NCBI GenBank assembly: GCA_025738555.1
Contig: JAOVFP010000005.1
Coordinates: forward strand, 4,650,001 to 4,714,000
DNA from: Cyathus striatus
Taxonomy: Eukaryota; Basidiomycota; Agaricomycetes; Agaricales; Nidulariaceae
Direction of reading: 5' to 3'
DNA length: 64,000 bases
A program made the translations under genes and the position numbers. Below, one piece after another: positions 1 through 9,142 of the stretch (position 1 is its first letter; the number at the start of each line of letters is the position of its first letter). Under the pieces are notes generated by a model. That model saw only the letters and a list, made by a program, of their open reading frames with translations, was not told the origin of the DNA and did no database searches.

Positions 1-724
1 CTATATATGGTATGGTGTACAGCCCTAGTATTACAGTATATACAAGTAAGAGATAACTCACCTCAGCATTGTGAACAACAGCTGAGGTGTACTAGCTAAA
101 GTACATAGATTTATATACACTATGAGTCCTTTACTCCAGGATAATGGAGCAAACTACATAAAGGGGAAAGCTTGTGGCCAAGAGCATGCTGTACAGTGCA
201 GTAGCAGTGTAACACAAGTAGGGATGTGCATGGGTTGACCAAACCTGCACAGGTCATGGGTAAGGGTGCCAACAGATATGGGTGTGGATCAGATTCCAGG
301 TACCCACAACCCATACACACCCATAAACTACTACAACTACAAAAACAATACTAGACATAGATATATTTTATTAATACATATGTATTTAAAAGATACTTGT
401 AAAGTTGTACTATGAACTAAAAGATTTTGTTGCCAGTGTTGGAATCAGTTGTGCATTTTGTTCAGTGTGTGGAGTTGTATTATATAATAGACTACACATA
501 TTGATTAACCTCCCAACTTCAATTGTATAGTCATTACTTTGTTCTGAGGGTTTCTGCTTCACACTGACATTCTTTGTGTTGTTTACTTTCTGCTTCACAT
601 TAACACTATACTTTTTCTGCTTTTTTGCTTTGCTATGAAGCCCTCCACTTCAACTGTACACTCTGTAAGACTGTAGCTCAGTCTTGAGATTTCTGGTTTT
701 TCTCAGTATGTTGCACTCTCCCAC

Positions 725-896
725 AGTTATCACTGGACTCTCACTGAACTCTCACCAGACTATCAAGAGTTCAGTGAGAGTCTCACTAGACTCTCACTAG
801 ACTATCAAGAATCCAGTGAGAGTCTCACTACACTATCAGTAGGGCACATGGACTCTACCTGAACTCCACTGAACTCAAGTGTCTAAGCTGTACCTA
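725..896. repeat. Degenerate repeats built on ctcactgaactct / ctcactagact
   Basis: Runs of ctcact(g/a)(g/a)act alternate with their reverse complements (agtgagagt), giving local palindromes. A related block follows at about 1400-1680. No coding potential is seen. Confidence 0.55.
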
Positions 897-1359
897 GACT
901 CTATTGTCACAGTTGTAACATGTTTCCCACAGTCACCACACTTGTCACACATGTGTGAAAGTGTGCCATGTTGGAAAATGTTGGAAAAAGCATGACATAT
1001 TAGAAAAAGCGTGACATGTGTGACAAGCGTGGGAAAAAGTGTGACATGTTTAGAAAAGTGTCACATATCATAACCATCACACTTACCCAACTTTTTTCAA
1101 CATGTCACACTTTCCCCACATTGTCACATATGTCACGCTTCCAACATGTCACACTTTCCCCACGCTTGTCACACATGTCACACTATTGTTTCCAATGTTT
1201 TCCAAACATGTCACGCTTTTTCCCACACTTGTCACACATGTCACGCTTTTTCCAACATTTTCCAACATGTCACACTTTTCCCACATTTTCCAACCTTTCA
1301 CACATGTGTGACAAGTATGATAACTGTGGGAAACACATTACAACTGTGACAATAGAGTC
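897..1359. repeat. 463-bp palindromic element with 65-bp inverted arms
   Basis: The left arm (897-961) and right arm (1295-1359) are inverted copies matching at 60 of 65 positions, and all five mismatches are transitions. Between them, motifs such as catgtcacac, cacgctttttcc and ttttccaaca recur many times, so the whole unit can fold into a long imperfect hairpin. The overlapping short reading frames here (for example 1016-1366) are low-complexity repeats of this DNA, not genes. It resembles a fold-back MITE lying inside the larger repeat block. Confidence 0.65.
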
Positions 1360-1399
1360 TGCCTGAAGTCTACCTGGAGTCCACCTGATCTTGTGGAGG

Positions 1400-1680
1400 A
1401 GTGAGATATACAGCTTATTCTCACTAGATTATCATTGGACTCTCTGAGATTCATCTCATTATAGTATCACTGAACTCTCAGAGATTCTCACCCAATGAGA
1501 ACTAGGTGAGATTGTAGTGAGATGAAAATTGTTCATTTTCTCAGTGTAGTCTCACCAATGTCTCACTAATATCTCTCCACACTCTCAGATATACCACTAA
1601 AATTAACCTGGATTCTCATTGGAGTATCAGAGAATCTCATGAGAATCTCACTGGATTCTACTGAGACTGTGGGTCAGTGA
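1400..1680. repeat. Degenerate tctcactgga / gagattctca repeats
   Basis: About 280 bp of short, diverged repeats (tctcactaga, tctcattgga, gagattctca), the same family as 725-896. With that block it brackets the palindrome at 897-1359. Confidence 0.5.
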
Positions 1681-1734
1681 CATGACCTCATTTTTCTTGG
1701 GTTTTTTTTCTTTGCTCTCAAGCTCTCCTCTTTG

Positions 1735-2345
1735 TTTCAGATCTCTCAGCTTAGTTCTCCAGCCCCTACCTTCATCCCCCAGCCTCAGCCTTTGTTCCAT
1801 AGTTCTCATCTTTGTTCTACAGCTCCAGGTTCATTCTCCACCTTGCAGCTTTGTCCTACAGCCCCTAGTGTCATTTTTCAACTCCAGCCTTTGTTTTCTG
1901 GTCCCCAGCTATGTTATCTATCCCTCACCTTTGGTCTAGAGTCCCAGTGTTGTTCTAAAGTTCCTAGCTTTGTTCTAGAGTCCTCAGATTTGTGTTCCAG
2001 TCTCCAGTATTGTTTTCTATCCCACAGCTTCATTCTCTGGTCTCTGTCTTCATTCTATAGTCCACAGCTTCATTTCAGAGTTACCATCTTTGTTCTACAG
2101 ATTGCATTTTTGTTCCCCAACCACCAGCTTTGTTCCCCAGTCCCCAGCTTCATTTTTCAGCCCCAGAATTTGGTTTCCAGTCCCCATCTTTGTGTTCCAG
2201 TCTCCAGTGTCATTATTTATCTCTCAGCTTCATTCTCTGGTCTCCATTTTCATTCTATAGTCCACAGCTCTGTTTCAAAGTCACCAGCTTTGTTCTCCAG
2301 CTCACATTTTCATTCCCCAACCACCAGCTTCATTCTTCATGTTGA
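1735..2345. repeat. About 20-bp minisatellite (cagctttgttctccagtccc), block 1
   Basis: Roughly thirty diverged copies of a 20-bp unit like cagctttgttctccagtccc. Because 20 is not a multiple of three, the unit is read in rotating frames. This explains the open but low-complexity Ser/Phe/Leu/Gln-rich frame at 1732-2412, which I do not call a gene. Confidence 0.6.
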
Positions 2346-2926
2346 ATGGGTCATCACCATTGTGAGGAAAAGGAACAAGGTGCCTATGGCCTGTGAAGGG
2401 TGTCAGATGTAACAAGAATAGAAAGGGGTTGTTGAGAGAATTGAGGAGGATAATAGTGTAAAGCTCAAACACAAACACAGACACAAACACAAAATGGGGA
2501 GGAAACTAGTTAACAACTACCAAGTTACAGAGTGTTTATATACTGAGGTGGTCTACCAAAGTCCAATCAAGGTCCAACCAAGGTCTTACCAAAGTCCTAC
2601 CAAGGTCTGAACCAGAGGCTGTGCAACCCAGAATATCTAACAAAGGGGGGAATGCAAACTACAGTCTAACCAGACATGTAGCAGTGGTGATAGTGCCTAG
2701 TGAAGTATACACAGTTGTCAGCCAGAGGTAACAATGAGTGAGCCATGCCTGGTATGGACATGAGGAAGAGGAAGCCTTGACTTGGGCCAGTGTGAGGGTA
2801 ATAATGTAATGGATTAAAGACAAAGAGCACAATATATGATACAATGAGCTATCTACATAGGGATATTTGTATGTGTTATAATCCAAAGGGTCCACAAAGT
2901 CTGTTCACTTCAACACTTCAGCCACA
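2346..2926. other. Unique segment between two minisatellite blocks
   Basis: This stretch separates two blocks of the same 20-bp minisatellite. It holds a caaacacaaacacaga simple repeat near 2464-2493 and an 11-bp array at 2553-2607. No gene is recognised. It may be an insertion into a once continuous array, which is inference. Confidence 0.35.
2553..2607. repeat. 11-bp tandem repeat, 5 copies
   Basis: Five head-to-tail copies of (c/t)(a/t)a(c/t)caa(a/g)gtc: ctaccaaagtc, caatcaaggtc, caaccaaggtc, ttaccaaagtc, ctaccaaggtc. No function is apparent. Confidence 0.75.
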
Positions 2927-3165
2927 GCCTTCAGTTTCCAGTCTCCAGTATTGTTCTTTATCTCTCAGCATGGTTTTCTGATCTCCATCTTTGTTTTGTA
3001 GCCCCCAGCTTCTTTCTCCAGCTCCAGCCTTCATATTCTAGTCCACAGTGCTCTCTAGTTCATTATAGTGGCTTCTACATTTCTATAGTGCTGTCTACTT
3101 AATTATAATACTCCCTACTTCATGAATGTGTTCTTTAAGTTATGATGCTATCTACTTCATTGTCA
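2927..3165. repeat. About 20-bp minisatellite, block 2, then ctgtctacttcattatagtg repeats
   Basis: From 2927 to about 3045 the unit is the same as in 1735-2345. From about 3050 to 3165 it grades into another roughly 20-bp unit (ctgtctacttcattatagtg). Non-coding. Confidence 0.5.
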
Positions 3166-3600
3166 TGCTGTTTACCCCACCAAAAATGGTTTTTATTCTA
3201 CAGTATCATGCATATATATTAAAGTAACATATTATTATAAAACAAGAGGCAACCAAAATAACCCATGGGTACACAGGTAAGGGTTCTCACAGGTATGGGT
3301 GCAGGTCAGGTCTGAAACACCTGGGGGTTACCTGTGCACTTCCCTACAAGTAAGTATTAGTACATAACAAAGGGTGGCATAGTGAAACATAAAGAGATAC
3401 AATATACACAATATATTACCTAGCTGCACAAGGAGTGTATGACCTTGGTGGCTACTGAATGAATATGAGCAGGTGCAGACTGCACAGTCTAATGGAAAAT
3501 GAGAGTGCAAAATGGACTTGAGGGCATTTGTTTATTCCAACACATATGACATATGTGCTCCACATGTATTCATTGATGACATGTTGCCCTTATCTGGAAT

Positions 3601-3766
3601 TGGATTGAGTAAGGGTGCCGGCTATGCACATACCCGGCACCCAATGTCCAGCTGAGCGAGGTCTCAGCTTTGAGTATTCCTCTTTCTCTCGTTGACCACT
3701 GTCAGCACACACACTCGCTCTTGCACTCTTCTTCTCTGCACATTTCAAGCTTACTTTATTTTATAT
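3601..3766 (+). repeat. A1 repeat of the YR retroelement
   Basis: 166 bp starting tggattgagtaagggtgccg and ending near ttactttattttatat. It is nearly identical to A2 (8558-8723); the differences are mostly transitions such as cccggcacc/cctggcacc. It is the left end of the element. Confidence 0.85.
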
Positions 3767-3795
3767 TATATTCTTATTGATAAGTGACATTCATT

Positions 3796-5580
3796 ATGAC
3801 TCAGATGGCTAATACTTCACTGGCACCCAGTGGAAGTGACAGGCCAGGGAGTGCCCTTCCAACTCCTGCTAACTCCCAGGATGTCCTGAACATGTCAGCC
3901 AACCTCCAGGGTGTGTCTCTGGGTGACAACATGCATGCTAGCACTCAAGGACTTGGGAGGCACTGGGACAACAGGGAGAATCCGAACGAGAGCTCAGAGC
4001 GAGACGAGGAGAGACGTGCCACCAACGATGGTGGAGAACAGGATCATAACATCTGTCCGCAGAATGATCTGATGATAGAGGCGAATGCCAGGCTGCGGGA
4101 ACAGGATAGGGAGATTAGACGCTTGCAACAACTCGTGGCCCACTCTTCAACAGAGGATGATGACTTGCCATCAATGTATGCGTTGAGGGAGGAGATAGCA
4201 GCAGTGCAGCAAGCAGCTAGAATAGCAGCTTTAGACCTGCCGAGGAAGATGGTGGTACCAGACATTGTACCAGGATTCAAGGCAGACCCGCTATCAGTTG
4301 GTGAGTATCTTATGCGCTTTATGGATATGGCAGTAGTTGGTGGCTGTATGTGGTTTCAGCGATGGTTTTTATGTTGCTGGCCATAATGGCACTAGAATTG
4401 ATGGCTGTGGTGACAGTATTTCACCATAGCTTCAGTGGCACTTCATGTCATTAGCCTCAGCAATGCTATGCATTGTTAGCTTCAGTGGTGTTATGCGCTG
4501 TTAGCCTCAGCAGTACTATGTGCCATTAGCTTCAGCAGTACTATGCATTGTTAGCCTCAGCGGCACTTTGTGTCGTTAGCCTCAATGGTACTGTGTGCCT
4601 TTGGCTTCAGTGATCTCATTGGCTGTGACCTTTGGCAGCTGGGGGGGTCGTTAGCTTTGGCGACCTGTGGGGGCTGTTCACTGTGGTCAATGGAGCTGGA
4701 GTGAGGCTGGTATGCACTCAATAGTTCTGTTTGCAGCTGAGGAGCTGTTGGGCCTTTGGGCATTAGGATATTGGCTTACTTACATATGCCCATTTGTTCT
4801 TTAGGCATTTCACCAAAGTTGGAGAGGGCATTCTCCACCTTGGAATATATTTCATATCCACTATTGACGCTTGGGGCCAGGTTGAATGCTTTGAAAGGCA
4901 AAGAGGAGGTGGTTTTGGGCATCAATACCAGTGGTCATTTCATGACCAAGCAGAGGGATAGGTCTGAGGACTATAACATCAATTCAGTGGACTGGCATAG
5001 TGCAGCGGCTACGGCAGTCATGTACACTAGGAAGCTACAGAGCAAGAATTGAGCAGCGGCATTGTTGAAGCACCACGAAATTGTGACAAGACTTTCACAG
5101 GAGTATCCATGGAAAGTGGTGATGGAATATGATATTAAGCAATGGGAGCTCACATTTCAGGATAAGAGGCATGACTTGTCTCAACTAGATGGGACTTGTC
5201 TTTCGCTATTGGTATCCAAGAATCTTGTGGCCATGTCGTCCTCTAAGCGGACTGCACCATCTGATAAAGAGAATGCTTTTGCACTTCTGCCAGTGAAGTG
5301 TTGAGCATTTCCATCTCAGTGGAAGTGCTTTCAGTGTGGGCGGCTCAGACACTTACCTTCCAGATGCCAGGCCACACAAACCACAGCTGGAAGGCAGGTA
5401 CCAGCCATCTCAGCAGATGGAAAATCACTGCTCTCAGCAGATGGGAAGCAATTTTGTTTCTCGTGGGCCCGGTCTTCCTCTTGCAAATACCAAGACAAGT
5501 GCAGATTCTTTCACACTTGCAGCCTCTGTGGCAACCACGGTCATGGTGCCCAGTTGTGTAAGGCCTGAAGAGGATCCAAG
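3796..5580 (+). pseudogene. Gag-like ORF remnant with zinc fingers
   Basis: The open start (ATG 3796 to stop near 4386) encodes a hydrophilic protein with a coiled-coil-like stretch (MIEANARLREQDREIRRLQQ). It is broken by a 25-bp tandem repeat at 4426-4625. Similarity to gag-type sequence resumes at about 4756-5300 in changing frames (ERAFSTLEYISYPLL, then DIKQWELTFQ). At about 5320-5560 a frame reads a CCHC knuckle (CFQCGRLRHLPSRC, C-x2-C-x4-H-x4-C) followed by a second Cys/His cluster (CKYQDKCRFFHTCSLCG). This pair of fingers is usual in Ngaro/DIRS gag proteins. Frame changes make the gene non-functional. Confidence 0.65.
4426..4625. repeat. 25-bp tandem repeat, 8 copies, inside the gag region
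   Basis: Eight head-to-tail 25-bp units begin at 4426, 4451, 4476, 4501, 4526, 4551, 4576 and 4601. The consensus is approximately ttagcctcagcagtactatg followed by cattg. A weaker ninth copy may follow. The period is not a multiple of three, so it disrupts the reading frame. It lies between two gag-like coding stretches. Confidence 0.85.
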
Positions 5581-7217
5581 GATAATTAAGACTTGCTTGG
5601 ATGTGGATAAGCTTGAAATTCTTCTTGGTAAACTGAATCTTCTCGATGATTGGAGGCACATTGTACAGGGTATTAGGAACGGCTTTGATATTGGCATTAA
5701 AGAGATGCCGACCCACACCTTTATTCCCCCAAATCACCCTTCTGCTAGAAAGAACCCAGAAGTTGTGGATAAGTATATTGCTGGTGAGGTGGCTGAGGGG
5801 CATTATTCTCAAGCCTTTGACCCATCAGAACTAGAAGCAGTTATTGGCCCTTTTCGCACATCACCTGTAGGCCTAGTTGAAAAATCATGTTCCGCCCAGT
5901 CCTTTCAGGATGATTCAAGACTTCTCCTTTCCCAAACACGATGAACAAGTTGTTTCGATAAATTCAACTATCAACTCAGACAACTTTCCAACTGAGTGGG
6001 GAACATTCGACTCAATATCAGATTTGCTGATTTTGTTGCTGGATGGCTGTATAGCAGCTACATTCAACGTTTTGGCAGCTTATCGCATAGTTCCAGTACT
6101 CCCTTGGCAACAAAATTCGACATGTGTGTTTTGGAATGGGGTGGTTCATGTGGACCATGATGTGTCTTATGGAGTCACTTCGAGCTTGGGTGCCTTTGGG
6201 TCAGTGGCAGATATGTTAGTGGTGATATATGTGAAGGTGGAGTTCGGCCCATTGCGGAAATGGGTCAACAATTTTATTTCAATCCGACTTCTGGGCTGTT
6301 CATGGTCAGAGGAGGATTTTATGTCTCTGACAGAAGGGTTTGGTATTCCATGGAACCAGAAGAAAACACAACCTTTTGCTTGTGTTCAGCAGTATTTGGA
6401 CTTTGACTGGGACCTAGCAGCCAGATCAGTAAGCTTGCCTCAGGAGAAGTTGGACAACATCATCAATCTTTTGAGGGTATGGATCAACCCAGACAACAAG
6501 TTCAGAATGCACGATGTGGCGCACCTACATGGGAAGCTGGTGCACATCTCATGCATTTTCCCCTTAATTCGACCTTTCCTGAGGTCAGCTTCTTACTTTG
6601 CATCATCCTTCAAATCACCATGAGCTTTGCTATTTGCGCATTCATCAGTTGTGTCAGACGTGCATTGGATATTAGATTTGCTCTAGCATCTCCCAAACTC
6701 AATGCCCTTGAGGAGTCAAGAATTGTTGGACATTGGATGGTGGGGGGATGCGAGCATGAGTTTTGGTATTGGGGTGGTAGTTGGAAAATTTTGGGCAGTA
6801 TGGAAGTGGTCTGTTGGCATTCAGATTGGTCTGGGAAAGATCTGTGATATTGGATGGGCAGAAGCGGTAGTGGTAGAACTTGGATTATGACTAGCAATGA
6901 ATGCTCAGCTAGTGGTCCAGTCAGGTCGCTATATGGTAAGGTCAGACAATGCAGGGGTAGTCTATGTAGTGAACAAAGGCCACTCAAAGAGCCAGGAGAC
7001 AAACTCCATTCTCAAGGAGACTTACCTGCTCCAGGTGAAGCTGGGCATTCGCATATGCTCTGTGCAAGTAGCCAGTCAGGACAATGTGGTGGATGCCTTG
7101 TCACATGGGGACATCAATGGCTTCCTTTCAGGCTTTCCCCAGGCAACACAATGCCTTCAGCTCCCACTGCCCAAGCATCTTCAGAAATTTCTGACACCGG
7201 TGTCTTCATGTTTCTAA
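5560..7217 (+). pseudogene. Reverse transcriptase-RNase H remnant of the YR retroelement
   Basis: Frame pieces at 5560-5880 (LEILLGKLNLLDDWRHIVQG, then HPSARKNPEVVDKYIAGEV) match the N-terminal part of DIRS/Ngaro RT. A frame change follows, then 5877-6623 carries the palm (AATFNVLAAYRIVPVLP; KWVNNF). The three catalytic aspartates expected in these motifs are asparagine here (codons at 6066-6068, 6267-6269 and 6270-6272). RNase H follows in other frames (GDASMSFGIGVVVGKFWAVW; VRSDNAGVVYVVNKGHSKSQ) and ends with DALSHGD, where DALSRGD is usual. The copy is inactive by both frameshifts and residue loss. Confidence 0.75.
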
Positions 7218-7289
7218 GAACACCTTTTGTGCCATCCCAGTTTTTGACTCCTGATAATGGTTCTATAGATTCATTTTCATTAGTACCTT

Positions 7290-8404
7290 CACCTCTGTGC
7301 CCAAATTGCAAAGCAGAGCAGCGTATTTTCTTATGGAGAGGGATTAATAAGCCTCCTATGTCGACAATTAATGACCCAGTGATCTTGTCTTTGGCCTCGA
7401 TTGCTTCTCAGGCATCACTGAGGGATATGGCAGCCTATGGCTCTGGCTTACGCAAGTTTCATATTTTTTGTGATGTATTCTCAGTCCCTGAAGCTAGTCG
7501 GCTTCCAGCCAGCTTTGAGCTGGTTCACTTGTTTGCATTGTGGGCAGCTTCAGATCCAAGCTGTTTACCAGGGGGCTGTGACCTTGGCAAGGAGTGCTAC
7601 TTCGAGCCAGTATCAATTCCAACAGTAAGGAAGTATATGTCAGCAGTGAGGGCATGGCATATTGCACAAGGCTGGCCTCCACCTCTGTCATCAGCAGACT
7701 TGGAGTGCATAGATTGGTCATTGAGAGGCTTACAAAATCTGTTGGGCTTGCACAGGCATCCTCTATGCCCTCCTTTTACGATACAAATGCTGAAGATCTT
7801 AAGGAATTCACTGGTTTTGTCCCAGCCTTACCATGCATGCATTTGGGCAGCTGCAACCTGTGCCTTTTGGGGCATGATGCGCTTTGGTGAGGTAACAGTA
7901 CCAGCGCACTTGGCCTTTAATGGTAGCAAACACCTCAAGTGCTCTGACCTTGAGTTTGGACATGACCTTGATAACAAGCTTTTTGCCCACCTGGATCTTC
8001 CAGCAGCAAAAACAGCAGTGACTGGTGAGGTTCAATCAATAGTGTTAGTGGCTCAGGACTCAGAACTGTGCCCAGTGTTGGCTTTGGTGAACATGAGACA
8101 GGTAGTCCCATCAGATCTTCCAGAGCCACTTTTTAGTTGGTGGGATAGCTTGGGCCAGATCAGACCTCTTGTGAAATCATCAGCAATGTCTTTCATCAAT
8201 GGTATAATGACATCTAATAGGTTTCAGATGACTTTTGGCCATTCATTTCACATTGGAGGTGCTTCATTTTTTCTGGCACAGAAGGTAGATCCAGAGATCG
8301 TATGTTTGGCCGGTCGTTGGAAGTCTCTGGCTTATGAGACTTATATTTGTTCCTTTGAACTGGTAGCATCGCGCCATATGGCAGGTTTGGCGGCATCGGT
8401 GTAA
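7290..8404 (+). pseudogene. Tyrosine recombinase (YR) of the retroelement, inactive
   Basis: A long open frame ending at 8404 carries a full-length recombinase: an N-terminal SAM-like DNA-binding part (SGLRKFHIFCDVFSV; VRKYMSAVRAWHIAQGW) and the catalytic part. Box I Arg is kept (GMMRFGE). Box II, usually H-x-x-R in GHSFRIGG, reads GHSFHIGG, so the catalytic Arg is His (codon 8249-8251, CAC). The GRWKS motif and the nucleophile Tyr (YETYI) remain. In its family this enzyme integrates the circular cDNA. With the box-II Arg lost it should be dead. The frame is open from 6854, but its first part overlaps RNase H in another frame. Confidence 0.75.
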
Positions 8405-8467
8405 AGCTAGTTGGTTGGGTGGGCTGCGCAGTCACACTGCGGTCTTTGTTGGGGCAATTAATGGGTA

Positions 8468-8562
8468 AGCGGCTCAACTGCTCTGCATCTGTTTGAGCTT
8501 GCTCAAACCCAACCCAACCTTTCTAGCCTGTTATTGTGTAGAGACCATCGATGAGGCTGGAT
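8468..8562 (+). repeat. B1 repeat of the YR retroelement
   Basis: 95 bp from agcggctcaactgctctg to gaggctggat, closely matching B2 (8959-9053). Its last few bases overlap the start of A2, so B1 runs directly into A2. Confidence 0.85.
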
Positions 8563-8723
8563 TGAGTAAGGGTGCCGGCTATGCACATACCTGGCACCTG
8601 ACGTCCAGCTGAGCGAGGTCTTGGCTTTGAGTATTCCTCTTTCTCTCGTTGACCACCATCAGCACACACACTCGCTCTTGCACTCTTCTTCTCTGCATGT
8701 TTCAAGCTTACTTTATTTTATAT
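8558..8723 (+). repeat. A2 repeat of the YR retroelement
   Basis: 166-bp direct copy of A1 (3601-3766). The join B1-A2 at 8558 is the circle-junction-like structure expected for split direct repeat elements. Confidence 0.85.
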
Positions 8724-8958
8724 CCCTCCCTCCCTAATCCCCAGCTGCGTAGTGGACCTAGTAGATGTCTTGTGAGGACCCTTGCTTCGTATATCAGGGC
8801 CTATAGTTTAGCTTAGTTTGCAGACTCATGGATGGTAAACTTTTTGTAATTGAATTGTGAATGTCTTAATTGTTAATGGAATTGGTAGATTTACTGATCT
8901 ATGGATTACTTGGTCTCTATGTGATTTCAGAAAATCGCAGAGCAGTTCCCACCCGCCC

Positions 8959-9053
8959 AGCGGCTCAACTGCTCTGTGTCCATTTGAGCTTGCTCAAACC
9001 CAACCCAACCTTTCTAGCCTGTTATTGCATAGAGACCGTTGATGAGGCTGGAT
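8959..9053 (+). repeat. B2 repeat, right end of the YR retroelement
   Basis: 95-bp direct copy of B1. Similarity stops after gaggctggat, which places the right boundary at about 9053. The 235 bp between A2 and B2 hold nothing recognised. Confidence 0.85.
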
Positions 9054-9142
9054 CAGAGAGCCCGCAGTGGAAGTTGCACTACATTTTTGACTACTATAAC
9101 AATTAAATCTTTGTGTGTAGGACAAGTATACTTAGAGTGACA

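Larger units (their letters stand above)
219..3346. mobile_element. Possible non-autonomous hAT-like element filled with minisatellites
   Basis: The left end reads tagggatgtgca (219-230). The right end (3335-3346) is its inverted match with 11 of 12 bases identical. Both ends are followed inward by related GGGT/ACCC-rich subterminal sequence (to about 320 and from about 3255). TAGGG..GTGCA termini resemble hAT-superfamily ends. No transposase is readable. The interior is degenerate repeats. I could not find a clean 8-bp target duplication: flanks aacacaag and caagtaag match at only four positions. The assignment to hAT is inference from the termini alone. Confidence 0.4.
3601..9053 (+). mobile_element. 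Decayed Ngaro/PAT-type tyrosine-recombinase retrotransposon
   Basis: The element is bounded by split direct repeats: A1 at 3601-3766, B1 at 8468-8562, A2 at 8558-8723 and B2 at 8959-9053. The order A1-genes-B1-A2-B2 is diagnostic of Ngaro- and PAT-group YR retroelements, and unlike the inverted repeats of DIRS. Inside, in order, are gag-like sequence with zinc fingers, RT, RNase H and a tyrosine recombinase, the Ngaro gene order. Such elements replicate through a circular DNA intermediate integrated by the recombinase. This copy has multiple frame changes, stops and lost hallmark residues, so it is not autonomous. It is notably CpG-poor: no CpG in 7981-8220, versus nine in 120 bases of the host gene at 44101-44220. 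Confidence 0.85.

Noticed and set aside
1016..1366. Overlapping plus-strand frames as genes
   Set aside because: They translate the palindromic repeat motifs only.
1732..2412. 226-residue open frame as a gene
   Set aside because: It is the 20-bp minisatellite read through rotating frames; low complexity, no domain, and other frames are also open.
211..3354. Target-site duplication for the hAT-like element
   Set aside because: Flanks aacacaag and caagtaag agree at only half of the positions.
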